A DNA stretch of 64,000 nt from Pararobbsia alpina. GTDB taxonomy: Bacteria > Pseudomonadota > Gammaproteobacteria > Burkholderiales > Burkholderiaceae. The stretch spans positions 62,001 to 126,000 of the forward strand of contig NZ_CADIKM010000013.1 of NCBI RefSeq assembly GCF_902859895.1, in the 5' to 3' direction. Position 1 is the stretch's first letter. The number at the start of each line of letters is the position of its first letter. Of this stretch, positions 35,257 through 43,087 are shown piece by piece. A program made the translations under genes and the position numbers. Under the pieces are notes generated by a model. The model saw only the letters and a list, made by a program, of their open reading frames with translations. It ran no database searches and had not been told where the DNA came from.

Positions 35257-35829
35257 TCAGAAATCAAAGAACGCAGTCTCGACATACGCTCCGACACTTT
35301 GCACGACGACGTTCCATGTGAACGTATCGTCAGCCGTCGGATTGGCGATCAACGTCCCGCGGCGCGCGGCGGGCACCGCATTGAGCAGGGGATCGCCCGC
35401 ATTGGCCGGCGTGTCCGGAAAATAGACGCGCGTGTAGAGCGGCCTGAGCAGGCCACGCATCGAAACCTGCACGCCGATATGCGGTGCCTGGCGTTGTCCG
35501 TTCGGGCCGTCGGTCGCGCCCGGCATGATCGTCTTGAGCGTGAAACCGCCATTGGAATCGGTACAGATCCGCGCGAAACCTCTGAAGGCCTGCGTGGGTT
35601 TGCGCTCGGCATCGAGCGTGGGAAACGCGCCGTTTGCGTCGGCCTGCCAGAATTCGAGCACCGCATCGGGCACGAGAATGCCGTTGCCGTCGATCACTTT
35701 GCCGGAAATCGTGATGCGTCTGCCCGGAATCTCCGCGGCGCTCGCCTGCTTGATCAGATCGCCGTCGTCGAGCCACTCGAGGCCGATGCGCAGATAGGGA
35801 CCCACTGTCTGGGAAGGTGTGCCGAACAT
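35257..35829 (-). CDS. pcaG: Protocatechuate 3,4-dioxygenase alpha subunit
   Basis: 190 residues. Forms the ring-cleaving dioxygenase with PcaH. It starts MFGTPSQTVGPYLRIGLEW, as usual for PcaG, and has DAVLEFWQADANGAFP and APHIGVQVSMRGL; it lacks the full iron-ligand set, which lies in the beta subunit. The start at 35829 is one base after the pcaH stop, indicating coupled translation. Confidence 0.96.
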   Translation of the reverse strand: MFGTPSQTVGPYLRIGLEWLDDGDLIKQASAAEIPGRRITISGKVIDGNGILVPDAVLEFWQADANGAFPTLDAERKPTQAFRGFARICTDSNGGFTLKTIMPGATDGPNGQRQAPHIGVQVSMRGLLRPLYTRVYFPDTPANAGDPLLNAVPAARRGTLIANPTADDTFTWNVVVQSVGAYVETAFFDF

Positions 35830-35830
35830 C

Positions 35831-36538
35831 TTATTTCTCCATCGGCGTCGCGTCGCGACCCCGCAAAACGATATCGAACTTGAAGCCAAGCGCCCAGTCG
35901 GGAAGCGTGGTTTCCCAGTCGAAGCTCGAGATCATGCGCTCACGCGCGATCTCGTCGGCCGTGCTGTTGTAGATCGGATCGAACTTGAGCAGCGGGTCGC
36001 CAGGAAAATACATCTGTGTCACAAGCCGTTGCAGAAAGGCGTCGCCGAACACTGAGAAGTGGATATGCGCAGGGCGCCATGCATTGAAATGATTGCCCCA
36101 CGGATACGCACCCGGCTTGATCGTGATGAAGCGATAGCGGCCTTCGCTATCGGTCATCGTGCGGCCGGCGCCGGAAAAATTCGGGTCGAGCGGCGCGTCG
36201 TGCTGATCCGCCTTGTGCGGATAGCGGCCCGAGGCATTGGCCTGCCAGACTTCGACGAGCTGATGGCGCACCGGCCGCCCGTTTTCGTCGAGCACGCGGC
36301 CCGACACGACGATGCGCTCGCCGAGCGGTTCACCCGCATGCTGGCGCGTGAGATCCGCGTCGGACTCGCGCACGGCATCGTGGCCGAATGCGGGGCCCGT
36401 GAGTTCGGACAAGGTCTGCGGCACGATGACGAGCGGTTCGCGCGGCGAGCGCTTGCCGCTCGAACGGTATTGCTCGAATTGATGCTCCGGCTGGCTGTTC
36501 CAATAAGGCCGGCGGTATTGCGCAAGCTCAGACGACAT
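35831..36538 (-). CDS. pcaH: Protocatechuate 3,4-dioxygenase beta subunit
   Basis: 235 residues. Carries the non-haem Fe(III) site: Tyr in SGRYPHK, Tyr in GAYPWGN, and the two His of WRPAHIHF, with the second Tyr and first His thirteen residues apart as in the P. putida enzyme (Y447/H460/H462). It cleaves protocatechuate between the hydroxyls to 3-carboxy-cis,cis-muconate. The start at 36538 (MSSELAQYRRPY) lies 51 bases downstream of the pobA stop. Confidence 0.97.
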   Translation of the reverse strand: MSSELAQYRRPYWNSQPEHQFEQYRSSGKRSPREPLVIVPQTLSELTGPAFGHDAVRESDADLTRQHAGEPLGERIVVSGRVLDENGRPVRHQLVEVWQANASGRYPHKADQHDAPLDPNFSGAGRTMTDSEGRYRFITIKPGAYPWGNHFNAWRPAHIHFSVFGDAFLQRLVTQMYFPGDPLLKFDPIYNSTADEIARERMISSFDWETTLPDWALGFKFDIVLRGRDATPMEK

Positions 36539-36589
36539 GACGACTCCTCTCAAACGATAGTTCCTGAAGCGTGTTGATCGCTGGCCGCA

Positions 36590-37768
36590 CTACTCGGCAA
36601 ACGGCAAGCCGACATAGTTCTCGGCCAGCGCGCTCGCCGCGGCATGCGATGACGACACGTACTTCAACTCGGACAACTTCAAGCGATTGACGAACGGCGT
36701 CTCGTCGAACGACGGATGCAGCATGTTCGTCATGAAATAGGAAAAATGCTCTGCACGCCAGACACGCTCGAGGCAATGCGACGAGTAAGCGTCGAGCAGA
36801 TCGGTGCTTCCGTCGAGGTAGCGTGAAGCGAACGCCTTCGAAAGCACGCGCACGTCGGCCACCGCGAGATTCATGCCCTTCGCGCCGGTCGGCGGCACGA
36901 TATGAGCGGCATCACCCGCGAGGAACAGGCGCCCGTATTGCATCGGCTCGGTCACGAAACTGCGCATCGGCGTCACGCCTTTCTGCGTGATCGCGCCACG
37001 ATTCGGCAACCAGCCTTGGTCGTTCTCGAAGCGCGCAAGAAGCTCGTCCCAGATCCGATCGTCGGACCATTCGTCGAGCCTTTCATCGGGTCGGCACTGC
37101 AGGTAAAGGCGCGTGACGTCCGGCGAGCGCATGCTGAACAAGGCGAAGCCGCGCTCGTGATGCGCATAGACCAGTTCATCCGCCGAGGGCGGCGCGTTGG
37201 CAAGAATGCCGAGCCACGCGTAGGGATAGACGCGTTCAAAGGTACGCAGCACATCGGCGGGAATCGTGCCGCGCGAGATCCCGTGGAATCCATCGCAGCC
37301 GGCGATATAGTCGCAGTCGAGCGTGTGCTGGGTGCCATCGTGCGTAAAGCGCACCTGGGGTTGGGTGGACTCGATATCGTGCAGCGACACCTCCGACGCC
37401 TCGAAGAACAGCGCATGGTTGTGTCGCTGCGCAGCGGCAATCATGTCCCGTACGACTTCATGCTGGCCATAGACCGTGATCGAACGACCGCCCGTGAGGC
37501 TGCTCATGTCGATGCGGTGCAGCCGGCGCTCGAACAGCAGTTCGATGCCGTGATGCAGCAATCCGTCTTTGGCCATGCGCTCGCCCAGACCCGCTTCGTT
37601 GAGCGTATCGACCGTGCCCTGCTCGAGCACGCCGGCGCGAATCCGGTTTTCGCAGTATTCGCGCGAACGCATTTCGACGACCACCGAGTCGATGCCCTGC
37701 CGGCGCAGAAGATGAGACAACAGCAGGCCGGCCGGCCCCGCTCCTATGATCGCAACTTGGGTACGCAT
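36590..37768 (-). CDS. pobA: 4-hydroxybenzoate 3-monooxygenase
   Basis: 392-residue FAD-dependent hydroxylase converting 4-hydroxybenzoate to protocatechuate with NADPH and O2. FAD motifs are GAGPAG (9-14), DCDYIAGCDGFHG and GRLFLAGDAAHIVPPTGAKGMN. The length equals that of the Pseudomonas enzyme. It is the first gene of pobA-pcaHGBDC, so the operon takes 4-hydroxybenzoate to 3-oxoadipate enol-lactone and 3-oxoadipate. Divergent from the LysR gene. Confidence 0.97.
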   Translation of the reverse strand: MRTQVAIIGAGPAGLLLSHLLRRQGIDSVVVEMRSREYCENRIRAGVLEQGTVDTLNEAGLGERMAKDGLLHHGIELLFERRLHRIDMSSLTGGRSITVYGQHEVVRDMIAAAQRHNHALFFEASEVSLHDIESTQPQVRFTHDGTQHTLDCDYIAGCDGFHGISRGTIPADVLRTFERVYPYAWLGILANAPPSADELVYAHHERGFALFSMRSPDVTRLYLQCRPDERLDEWSDDRIWDELLARFENDQGWLPNRGAITQKGVTPMRSFVTEPMQYGRLFLAGDAAHIVPPTGAKGMNLAVADVRVLSKAFASRYLDGSTDLLDAYSSHCLERVWRAEHFSYFMTNMLHPSFDETPFVNRLKLSELKYVSSSHAAASALAENYVGLPFAE

Positions 37769-37879
37769 GATATCTCCGCTGACTGCTTGGAATTGTTGAA
37801 TAGGATTTTCCGCGCAAATTCCACTATTCGACAGAGCGATTTTGGAGATATGCTTTATATGTTAAAGCGATAAGCCGCC
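37769..37879. promoter_or_regulatory. Divergent promoter region pobA / LysR regulator
   Basis: 111 bases, AT-rich near the LysR gene, with an ATAT-N5-ATAT dyad at 37848-37860. This is the usual place for LysR binding and the pobA promoter. No clear -35/-10 pair could be fixed. Confidence 0.4.
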
Positions 37880-38830
37880 ATGGACACCCCGATGCAGGAC
37901 CTCGATTTGAACCTCATTCCATTTCTGGTCGCGCTCGACGAGAAACGCAATGTCAGCAGCGCAGCGCGCGCGCTCGGTGTCAGCCAGCCTCGCGTGAGCA
38001 CGGCGCTGGGCCGCCTGCGCGAGTATTTCAACGACCCCCTGTTCGTGCGGACCTCGCGGGGCATGGAGCCCACCCCGCGCGCGCTGGCACTCGTGCCGGC
38101 GGCGCGTGAGGCGCTCGACCGGATCCAGAAGGGCATGGTCGAGACGCATAATTTTGACCCCGCGACGACCACCGATACCTTTTCGATCGCGCTATCGGAC
38201 GTCGGTGAAATCGTCTTTCTGCCGCCGCTTTTGCGCGCGTTCGCGCAAGTCGCCCCGCGCGCGAAGCTGCGTTCGGTCTCCTTGCCGCCGACGGGCATCG
38301 AGCGGGGCCTTGAAGGCGGCGAGGTCGATCTGGCGATCGGCTATTTTCCGGACCTCGCGGGCAGCAACTTCTTCCAGCAGCGGCTGTTTACCCACCGTTT
38401 TCTCTGCATCATGCGCAGCGGACACCCGTTGGCAAGCGGCAAGCTGACGCTCGAACGATTCGCCAGTTGCGGACATGCCGTGGTCCGCGCCGAAGGACGC
38501 AGCCAGGAAGTGCTCGAGAACTACCTCGAACGCCACCGGATTCGCCGGCGCACCGTGCTCGAGACATCCCACTTCATGAGCCTGCCATTCATCCTCGGCA
38601 AGACGGATCTGATCGCGACCGTCCCACATGCGATCGGCTATGCCTATGCGGCCGAACACGCATCGATTGCCTATGCCGAGCCGCCGTTCACCCTGCCGCG
38701 CTACGATCTCAAGCAGCACTGGCATCGGAAGTTCAACAACGATCCGCGCACGACGTGGCTGCGCGCGCTGGTATCGAGCCTGTTCAACGACGAACGCGAT
38801 GAGTGGCGGTGGGTACCCGACGCAACCTGA
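37880..38830 (+). CDS. LysR-type regulator of the pob/pca operon
   Basis: 316 residues. The winged helix is at 9-66 (LNLIPFLVALDEKRNVSSAARALGVSQPRVSTALGRLREYFNDPLFVRT), followed by the effector-binding domain (DTFSIALSDVGEIVFLPPLL onward), as in NodD/NahR-type members. Divergent arrangement with pobA suggests that it activates pobA-pcaHGBDC with 4-hydroxybenzoate or protocatechuate as inducer; that is inference from context. An in-frame ATG twelve bases later is a possible alternative start. Confidence 0.92.
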   Translation: MDTPMQDLDLNLIPFLVALDEKRNVSSAARALGVSQPRVSTALGRLREYFNDPLFVRTSRGMEPTPRALALVPAAREALDRIQKGMVETHNFDPATTTDTFSIALSDVGEIVFLPPLLRAFAQVAPRAKLRSVSLPPTGIERGLEGGEVDLAIGYFPDLAGSNFFQQRLFTHRFLCIMRSGHPLASGKLTLERFASCGHAVVRAEGRSQEVLENYLERHRIRRRTVLETSHFMSLPFILGKTDLIATVPHAIGYAYAAEHASIAYAEPPFTLPRYDLKQHWHRKFNNDPRTTWLRALVSSLFNDERDEWRWVPDAT

Positions 38831-38843
38831 ACCTCGATGGAAA

Positions 38844-38879
38844 GAAGCTCGCCATCCACGCAGGAGGATGGCGAGCTTC
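38844..38879. terminator. Perfect 14-bp hairpin between convergent genes
   Basis: GAAGCTCGCCATCC and GGATGGCGAGCTTC flank an eight-base loop, midway between the stop codons of the LysR gene (38830) and the convergent stress-protein gene (38919). Strong stem, no long T-tract; a bidirectional terminator is likely. Confidence 0.65.
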
Positions 38880-38918
38880 GGAACAGCAAGCTAGCCGGGG
38901 AACCACCGGCCCCCAGGA

Positions 38919-40481
38919 TCAGCGATGGTGGCCCGTCACGCGATGCCAGGCGTCCCTGACCACGCGTTTGAGATGGTCCCATTCCGAATCATCGGTGTGT
39001 TGCAGTGGACGCGATTCTCGCTTGCCGACCCTATCAATTTGCGCACCGTAATCGTCCTCGGTTCCTTCTGCATAACGACGGTCATCGTCATCATACGGGT
39101 CTGCCCCGAACGAGGCACCATCGTCGAGCACTCGCTGGCGGGTCGCCCGCTTGTCGTCGAGCGGCGAGCGCAGGCCCAGTTCCGAGCGCACGTCGGTTGC
39201 AGGATCGACTGGCGCCGCACTCCAATCGGTGCGCACAGCGGCGGCGGACGCTTCTGCAGCCGCCCGTGAATCCCTTGACGGCGCTGGGGGTTGCGAGCCG
39301 CCTGCCGGTGCCCCCGGCGTGGCCGCCCTCGCCGAGCGTTCGTCAGGCATCAGTTCCGGGCTCAGCGTCTCCTCGCGCAAAGGATGATTCCGGGCTGTCG
39401 GGGGCGCCCTGCGGTCGTCTTCCGAAGCCGCGGCGCGAAGGACAGCGGGATCGTCCGCGCGGCGCGAGTAAATCCGCACGTTGCGACTGATCGTCGAACG
39501 GCCCTGCCGCTGCGACGAGGCTTCTCTCATCGCCTCGTCACGGTTGCTCGCAAAACCCGCATCATCAAGAAACATCTCCTGGCCCGATCCGAGTCGATGA
39601 TCCTCGCGGCTCGACACGAGCGCGTCGTCGGAGCCAGGCGTGCTGTCCGAGGACATCCGTCCCGCTTCAAGGCGCTCAACCTGCCGGCGTTGCGCTTCGC
39701 GCTGCGCTGCCGCCTCCGCGCGGCGTGTTTCCTCGCGAGCCGCTTCAACGCGCGCCGCTTGCTGCCGGAGCGTCTCAATGTGATCCGCCTCGCGCCGGGC
39801 GGCTTCGAGTTGCTCCGACTCCATGCGGTCGGCCTCGGAGAGGTAGGGATCGGGCCGAACCACGGCACCGCTCGGCATGCCGGCGCCTACCGTATCCGAC
39901 CGGGAAGCGACATAGCCCGTCGGGTCCGCGGGATCCATGCTGGTCACATTGCCAGGCATGGCAGCGGAACGCGGCGCAGGAGACTGCGCGGCAACGCTTG
40001 GAGCAGTGCCTTCCTCGGACGCATAGTCGGGCCTCCGCCAGCTCATGACCCGCTCATCGAGATCGTAAGCGCCGGCGCGAATCAGAATGTCCGAAGCCAG
40101 CGTCTCCTCGAGGTCATCTTCGACATCGACGGCCACCAGGGTGCTGCCCCGCCGGACCGCTTCCTCGTACCGCGCCATTTCCCTGTGTTGATCTTCCGGG
40201 CTGAAGAGATCCCTGAAAAATTCCGAAAGACGTTCTCCGAGACTCTCATCCGCCCTTGCCTGCGGTTGCGCAGCGGGCGTCGGGCTCGCGGGGGACCCGC
40301 TCAGGAAATCGCTGCCGACGCCTGCAGCCGACGGATAAGCCATGCCTTCGTCGACACCTCGTGGTGTGCCGCCCGCGCTGACACGGATCGATGCCGGCTG
40401 AAATCGCGCGTCCAGCAGGGCAGCTTGCGCGCGGCGAGCTTCGTCAGAAGTCTCGAATACACCTACGACGGTCTGTCTCAT
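38919..40481 (-). CDS. Stress-protein-17M-like domain protein with long coiled coil
   Basis: 520 residues. The N-terminal ~40 residues (MRQTVVGVFETSDEARRAQAALLDARF) match the general-stress-protein-17M-like fold. A second block (YEEAVRRGSTLVAVDVEDDLEETLASDILIRAGAYDLDERV) is typical of bacterial proteins that usually continue into a DUF2382/YsnF domain. Here that domain is missing. Instead there is a highly charged coiled coil (about 220-280, rich in Glu/Arg/Ala) and a disordered, Asp/Arg-rich C-terminus ending WDHLKRVVRDAWHRVTGHHR. GGAGGG precedes the ATG at 40481. Cytoplasmic, probably stress-related; function unknown. Confidence 0.78.
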   Translation of the reverse strand: MRQTVVGVFETSDEARRAQAALLDARFQPASIRVSAGGTPRGVDEGMAYPSAAGVGSDFLSGSPASPTPAAQPQARADESLGERLSEFFRDLFSPEDQHREMARYEEAVRRGSTLVAVDVEDDLEETLASDILIRAGAYDLDERVMSWRRPDYASEEGTAPSVAAQSPAPRSAAMPGNVTSMDPADPTGYVASRSDTVGAGMPSGAVVRPDPYLSEADRMESEQLEAARREADHIETLRQQAARVEAAREETRRAEAAAQREAQRRQVERLEAGRMSSDSTPGSDDALVSSREDHRLGSGQEMFLDDAGFASNRDEAMREASSQRQGRSTISRNVRIYSRRADDPAVLRAAASEDDRRAPPTARNHPLREETLSPELMPDERSARAATPGAPAGGSQPPAPSRDSRAAAEASAAAVRTDWSAAPVDPATDVRSELGLRSPLDDKRATRQRVLDDGASFGADPYDDDDRRYAEGTEDDYGAQIDRVGKRESRPLQHTDDSEWDHLKRVVRDAWHRVTGHHR

Positions 40482-40671
40482 GGTTCCCTCCGGCGAGTAT
40501 TCGTACCGGAGGACACGCAAGGGATGTTCCCGCTTCGTTGCCGGCCCCGCGAGGCCGCCCGCAAGGCACATGCCTGCGCGAGTGGCGCATGCCCATCGCA
40601 CTTTTACAAGGTGTTTGCAATCGTGCATTGCGCCGACAACGCCGCACGCTTCGTCTCATGCATCCATCTTT

Positions 40672-41277
40672 TTACTTCACGGGCACGCCATCCCGGGTGA
40701 TTTCCACAGCGGCCGCGGACACAAACTGCGCGCGCACGCTGTCGCCGACCTTGAGCCGGTCGATCGAGATCTCGGGCGGCGCACGAAATACCTCGGTGCG
40801 CGACGGGCCGCGCAGGGTGACAAGCCGCTTCTTGCGGTCGATCTTCTCGACGGTGGCGACGATCTCGACACTGCGTGCCGACGCCGTCTCTCCACCCGAC
40901 AATGGCGTGGTCAGATCCGTGTCGATCCGTTCGCGTATCCCGTTCGACGCGACCTTGTCGGCATGAACGAGCAGGGCATTCCGATAGGCGATCTCGACCC
41001 TGTCGCCGACCTTCAGCTTTTGCACATCGCCGACATCCGGGCTGACGGCCACCACGACGTCGTTGCCGCGCGGACCTTCGAGCACGATGCTGTTCGAATC
41101 GGTATCGATGTCGACGATGCGTGCTTGAACATGGGCCAGCGTGCTTGACCCGATACCGCCCTGAGCGTCCCCGCTTTGGGGAGCGGATGCCGCCGCCTGT
41201 GCGGCACACGAAAACGCGAACACAGCGCTCAGTGCAACTGAACGCGCGAAGCACGGGGGATCAGAGCGTCTTGTCAT
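40672..41277 (-). CDS. Secreted protein with two beta-rich repeats
   Basis: 201 residues with a signal peptide ending near AQAAAS. The mature part consists of two similar ~60-residue units. Each begins with a V-x-A-x-V/I-x-x-I-D strand, has an LEGPRG or LRGPSR turn, and contains a KVGDxV strand (QKLKVGDRVEIAY and DRLKVGDSVRAQF). This resembles OB/SH3-like beta barrels seen in small periplasmic proteins. Start chosen at ATG 41277 with GGAGA upstream. No function known; it lies next to an outer-membrane barrel gene in the same direction, which may be a functional pair. Confidence 0.7.
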   Translation of the reverse strand: MTRRSDPPCFARSVALSAVFAFSCAAQAAASAPQSGDAQGGIGSSTLAHVQARIVDIDTDSNSIVLEGPRGNDVVVAVSPDVGDVQKLKVGDRVEIAYRNALLVHADKVASNGIRERIDTDLTTPLSGGETASARSVEIVATVEKIDRKKRLVTLRGPSRTEVFRAPPEISIDRLKVGDSVRAQFVSAAAVEITRDGVPVK

Positions 41278-41331
41278 AGGTTTCTCCACGAGTTTCTCCC
41301 GGAAAAAAGCCGACCCGCATTGCCATGCATT

Positions 41332-42354
41332 CTAGAAACGATAGCCGATACCTGCAAAGATCACATCGGTGTCCCGATCGTAGCGCGTGACGACCCGGTT
41401 CCAGGTCAGTCTCGCGGCCCAGTGCGGCGTGAACCGATAGGCACCGGAAATCGAGACCAGGCCTGAGAACTTGCCTGTGCCGGGTCCGGGCGAAGGACTG
41501 TTTTGATGCTCGTTGATCGCGTAGTAGCCTCCGAAGCCGACACCCAGCGTGATGCTGTCGTCGATGAAGGCGCGTGTCAGCCAGAGTTGCGAAGTGATGC
41601 CGTCGCGACGCGCGATCTCGCTGCTGCCTTCGTGCAGGTAGCCCACGGTGAGATCGAGATATTTCGCGAGGCCGATCCGGTAGTCGACGGCAGCCGCAAG
41701 CGCCACTGGCGAGCTTGTCGAGTTCACGATCGAATTGCCGAAATAGAGCGTGACTTCCTGATGGGTGACCTTGGTCGAACTGCCGGATGCCCATTCGCGG
41801 GGCCCCGGTCTGTCGGGCGCGTCGAGCTGGTAGCCGAGCCCGAACAACATGCCGACCGAGTCAGGACCGCCGAATGCCTGGACGCGATTGAACTGCAATT
41901 GGAGGACCACCCGATTCGACAGGTAGTACGCCGCACGCGCGCTGTACACGACGCCCCAGCCGTGGACATTCGAGTAGCTGCCGCCTTGTTCGGCGGTGGT
42001 GGTATCGAAATAGCGATACGGGCCGAGCCCCGCCTGAAATACGAGACGCCGGTCCGCAAGCGGCAATCTGGCCCAGAACTGCACGGACTGTCCGTCGCGA
42101 TGATGGTTCGGAATATGGCCTTCGTTGAGCCACATGAAACTCGCGGCGAAATACTCACCGAGCCCCTCCTGATAATTGAAGGCCCAGGTATAGGTATGCG
42201 TATCGCCCGAATGCGAGCGACCGCCGAACATCGAGAACTCTTGCGCAAAGGCGTCACGAACGGGCCACCCGAACGCGAGCATGAATACCATTGATACTGC
42301 TGATACCGTGGGTATCGACTTTAATGCGACGATACTCGATCTTGCACGGGTCAA
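41332..42354 (-). CDS. Outer-membrane beta-barrel protein of unknown function
   Basis: About 340 residues. A TTG start at 42354 with GAGGG six bases upstream gives a good signal peptide ending AFAQ. The mature protein is a series of amphipathic strands with aromatic girdles (YTWAFNYQEGLGEYFAASFMWLNEGHIPNHH, GWGVVYSARAAYYLSNRVVLQLQFNRV) and ends DVIFAGIGYRF, with the terminal Phe required for BAM insertion. The stop lies 54 bases before the secreted repeat protein gene. I do not recognise a specific family. Confidence 0.72.
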   Translation of the reverse strand: MTRARSSIVALKSIPTVSAVSMVFMLAFGWPVRDAFAQEFSMFGGRSHSGDTHTYTWAFNYQEGLGEYFAASFMWLNEGHIPNHHRDGQSVQFWARLPLADRRLVFQAGLGPYRYFDTTTAEQGGSYSNVHGWGVVYSARAAYYLSNRVVLQLQFNRVQAFGGPDSVGMLFGLGYQLDAPDRPGPREWASGSSTKVTHQEVTLYFGNSIVNSTSSPVALAAAVDYRIGLAKYLDLTVGYLHEGSSEIARRDGITSQLWLTRAFIDDSITLGVGFGGYYAINEHQNSPSPGPGTGKFSGLVSISGAYRFTPHWAARLTWNRVVTRYDRDTDVIFAGIGYRF

Positions 42355-43087
42355 CCGCGGCCCTCGTATTTTGTCGCCCCGCAAGACGCATGCTCGCCTC
42401 AAGCAGAAGGTTCGCACTGCTCCACGGCCGGATTGCTGAAACACGCCACGCTCCTCGATACTTGCTGATGATCGCTGCATTCTGGCCCGATCGTAGATAA
42501 GGCATTGCCTCGCCTTTGCCATCCGAACGGCGCACTGAGGCGGGAAAATCCCCGACACCCTTGGCGCGTGCGGCGACAAAATAATGCGCTAGTTAATTTC
42601 GCCATCTGGATATTCGCCGCAAGCCAACGACCTCAAATCACAACACGCCAAGAATTTTTCTTGGATAGCCGAGCGGCATTTCGAGAAGGAGTTACCAGCG
42701 CAGATGGCAGCGCAGGGGAGCACGAAATCCAAAGCCATTTCATCGCGGTCGTTTTTTGATATCAGACGATAAAATATCGAGGCATTTAAATCGCAATAAT
42801 AATTTTTTCTGAACTAAACGATCCGATCGAAGCGCCGTTGGTGTCGATTCCAACGCAAAGCCTCTCACTCTCGCGACTGGGCGCGCTACGAAATACCGCA
42901 CCGCGACATAATTTTTATATCGTTGGTCCACGTTAACCCGTATCATGGCGGTCCAGAGCTTGGAGAGCGAAACGCATCCCTGGCAGGCGGCCTGGTCTCA
43001 AGGCCAAATCCTTCGATTTGCTTTCCAATATCTTTCATTTTCAAAGCATCCATTGTCGCGTCGCAGCAATCAAGGTCTCGTCACGTA
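42355..43087. other. AT-rich gene-free stretch before nuoM-like gene
   Basis: 733 bases without a convincing gene; the part from about 42580 to 43060 is clearly more AT-rich than the surroundings (for example ATTTAAATCGCAATAATAAT near 42785). The frame that enters the nuoM-like gene opens at 42923 but its first 55 codons do not look like protein. Probably holds the promoter of the nuoM-like gene and, given its base composition, is a likely H-NS target. Confidence 0.5.
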
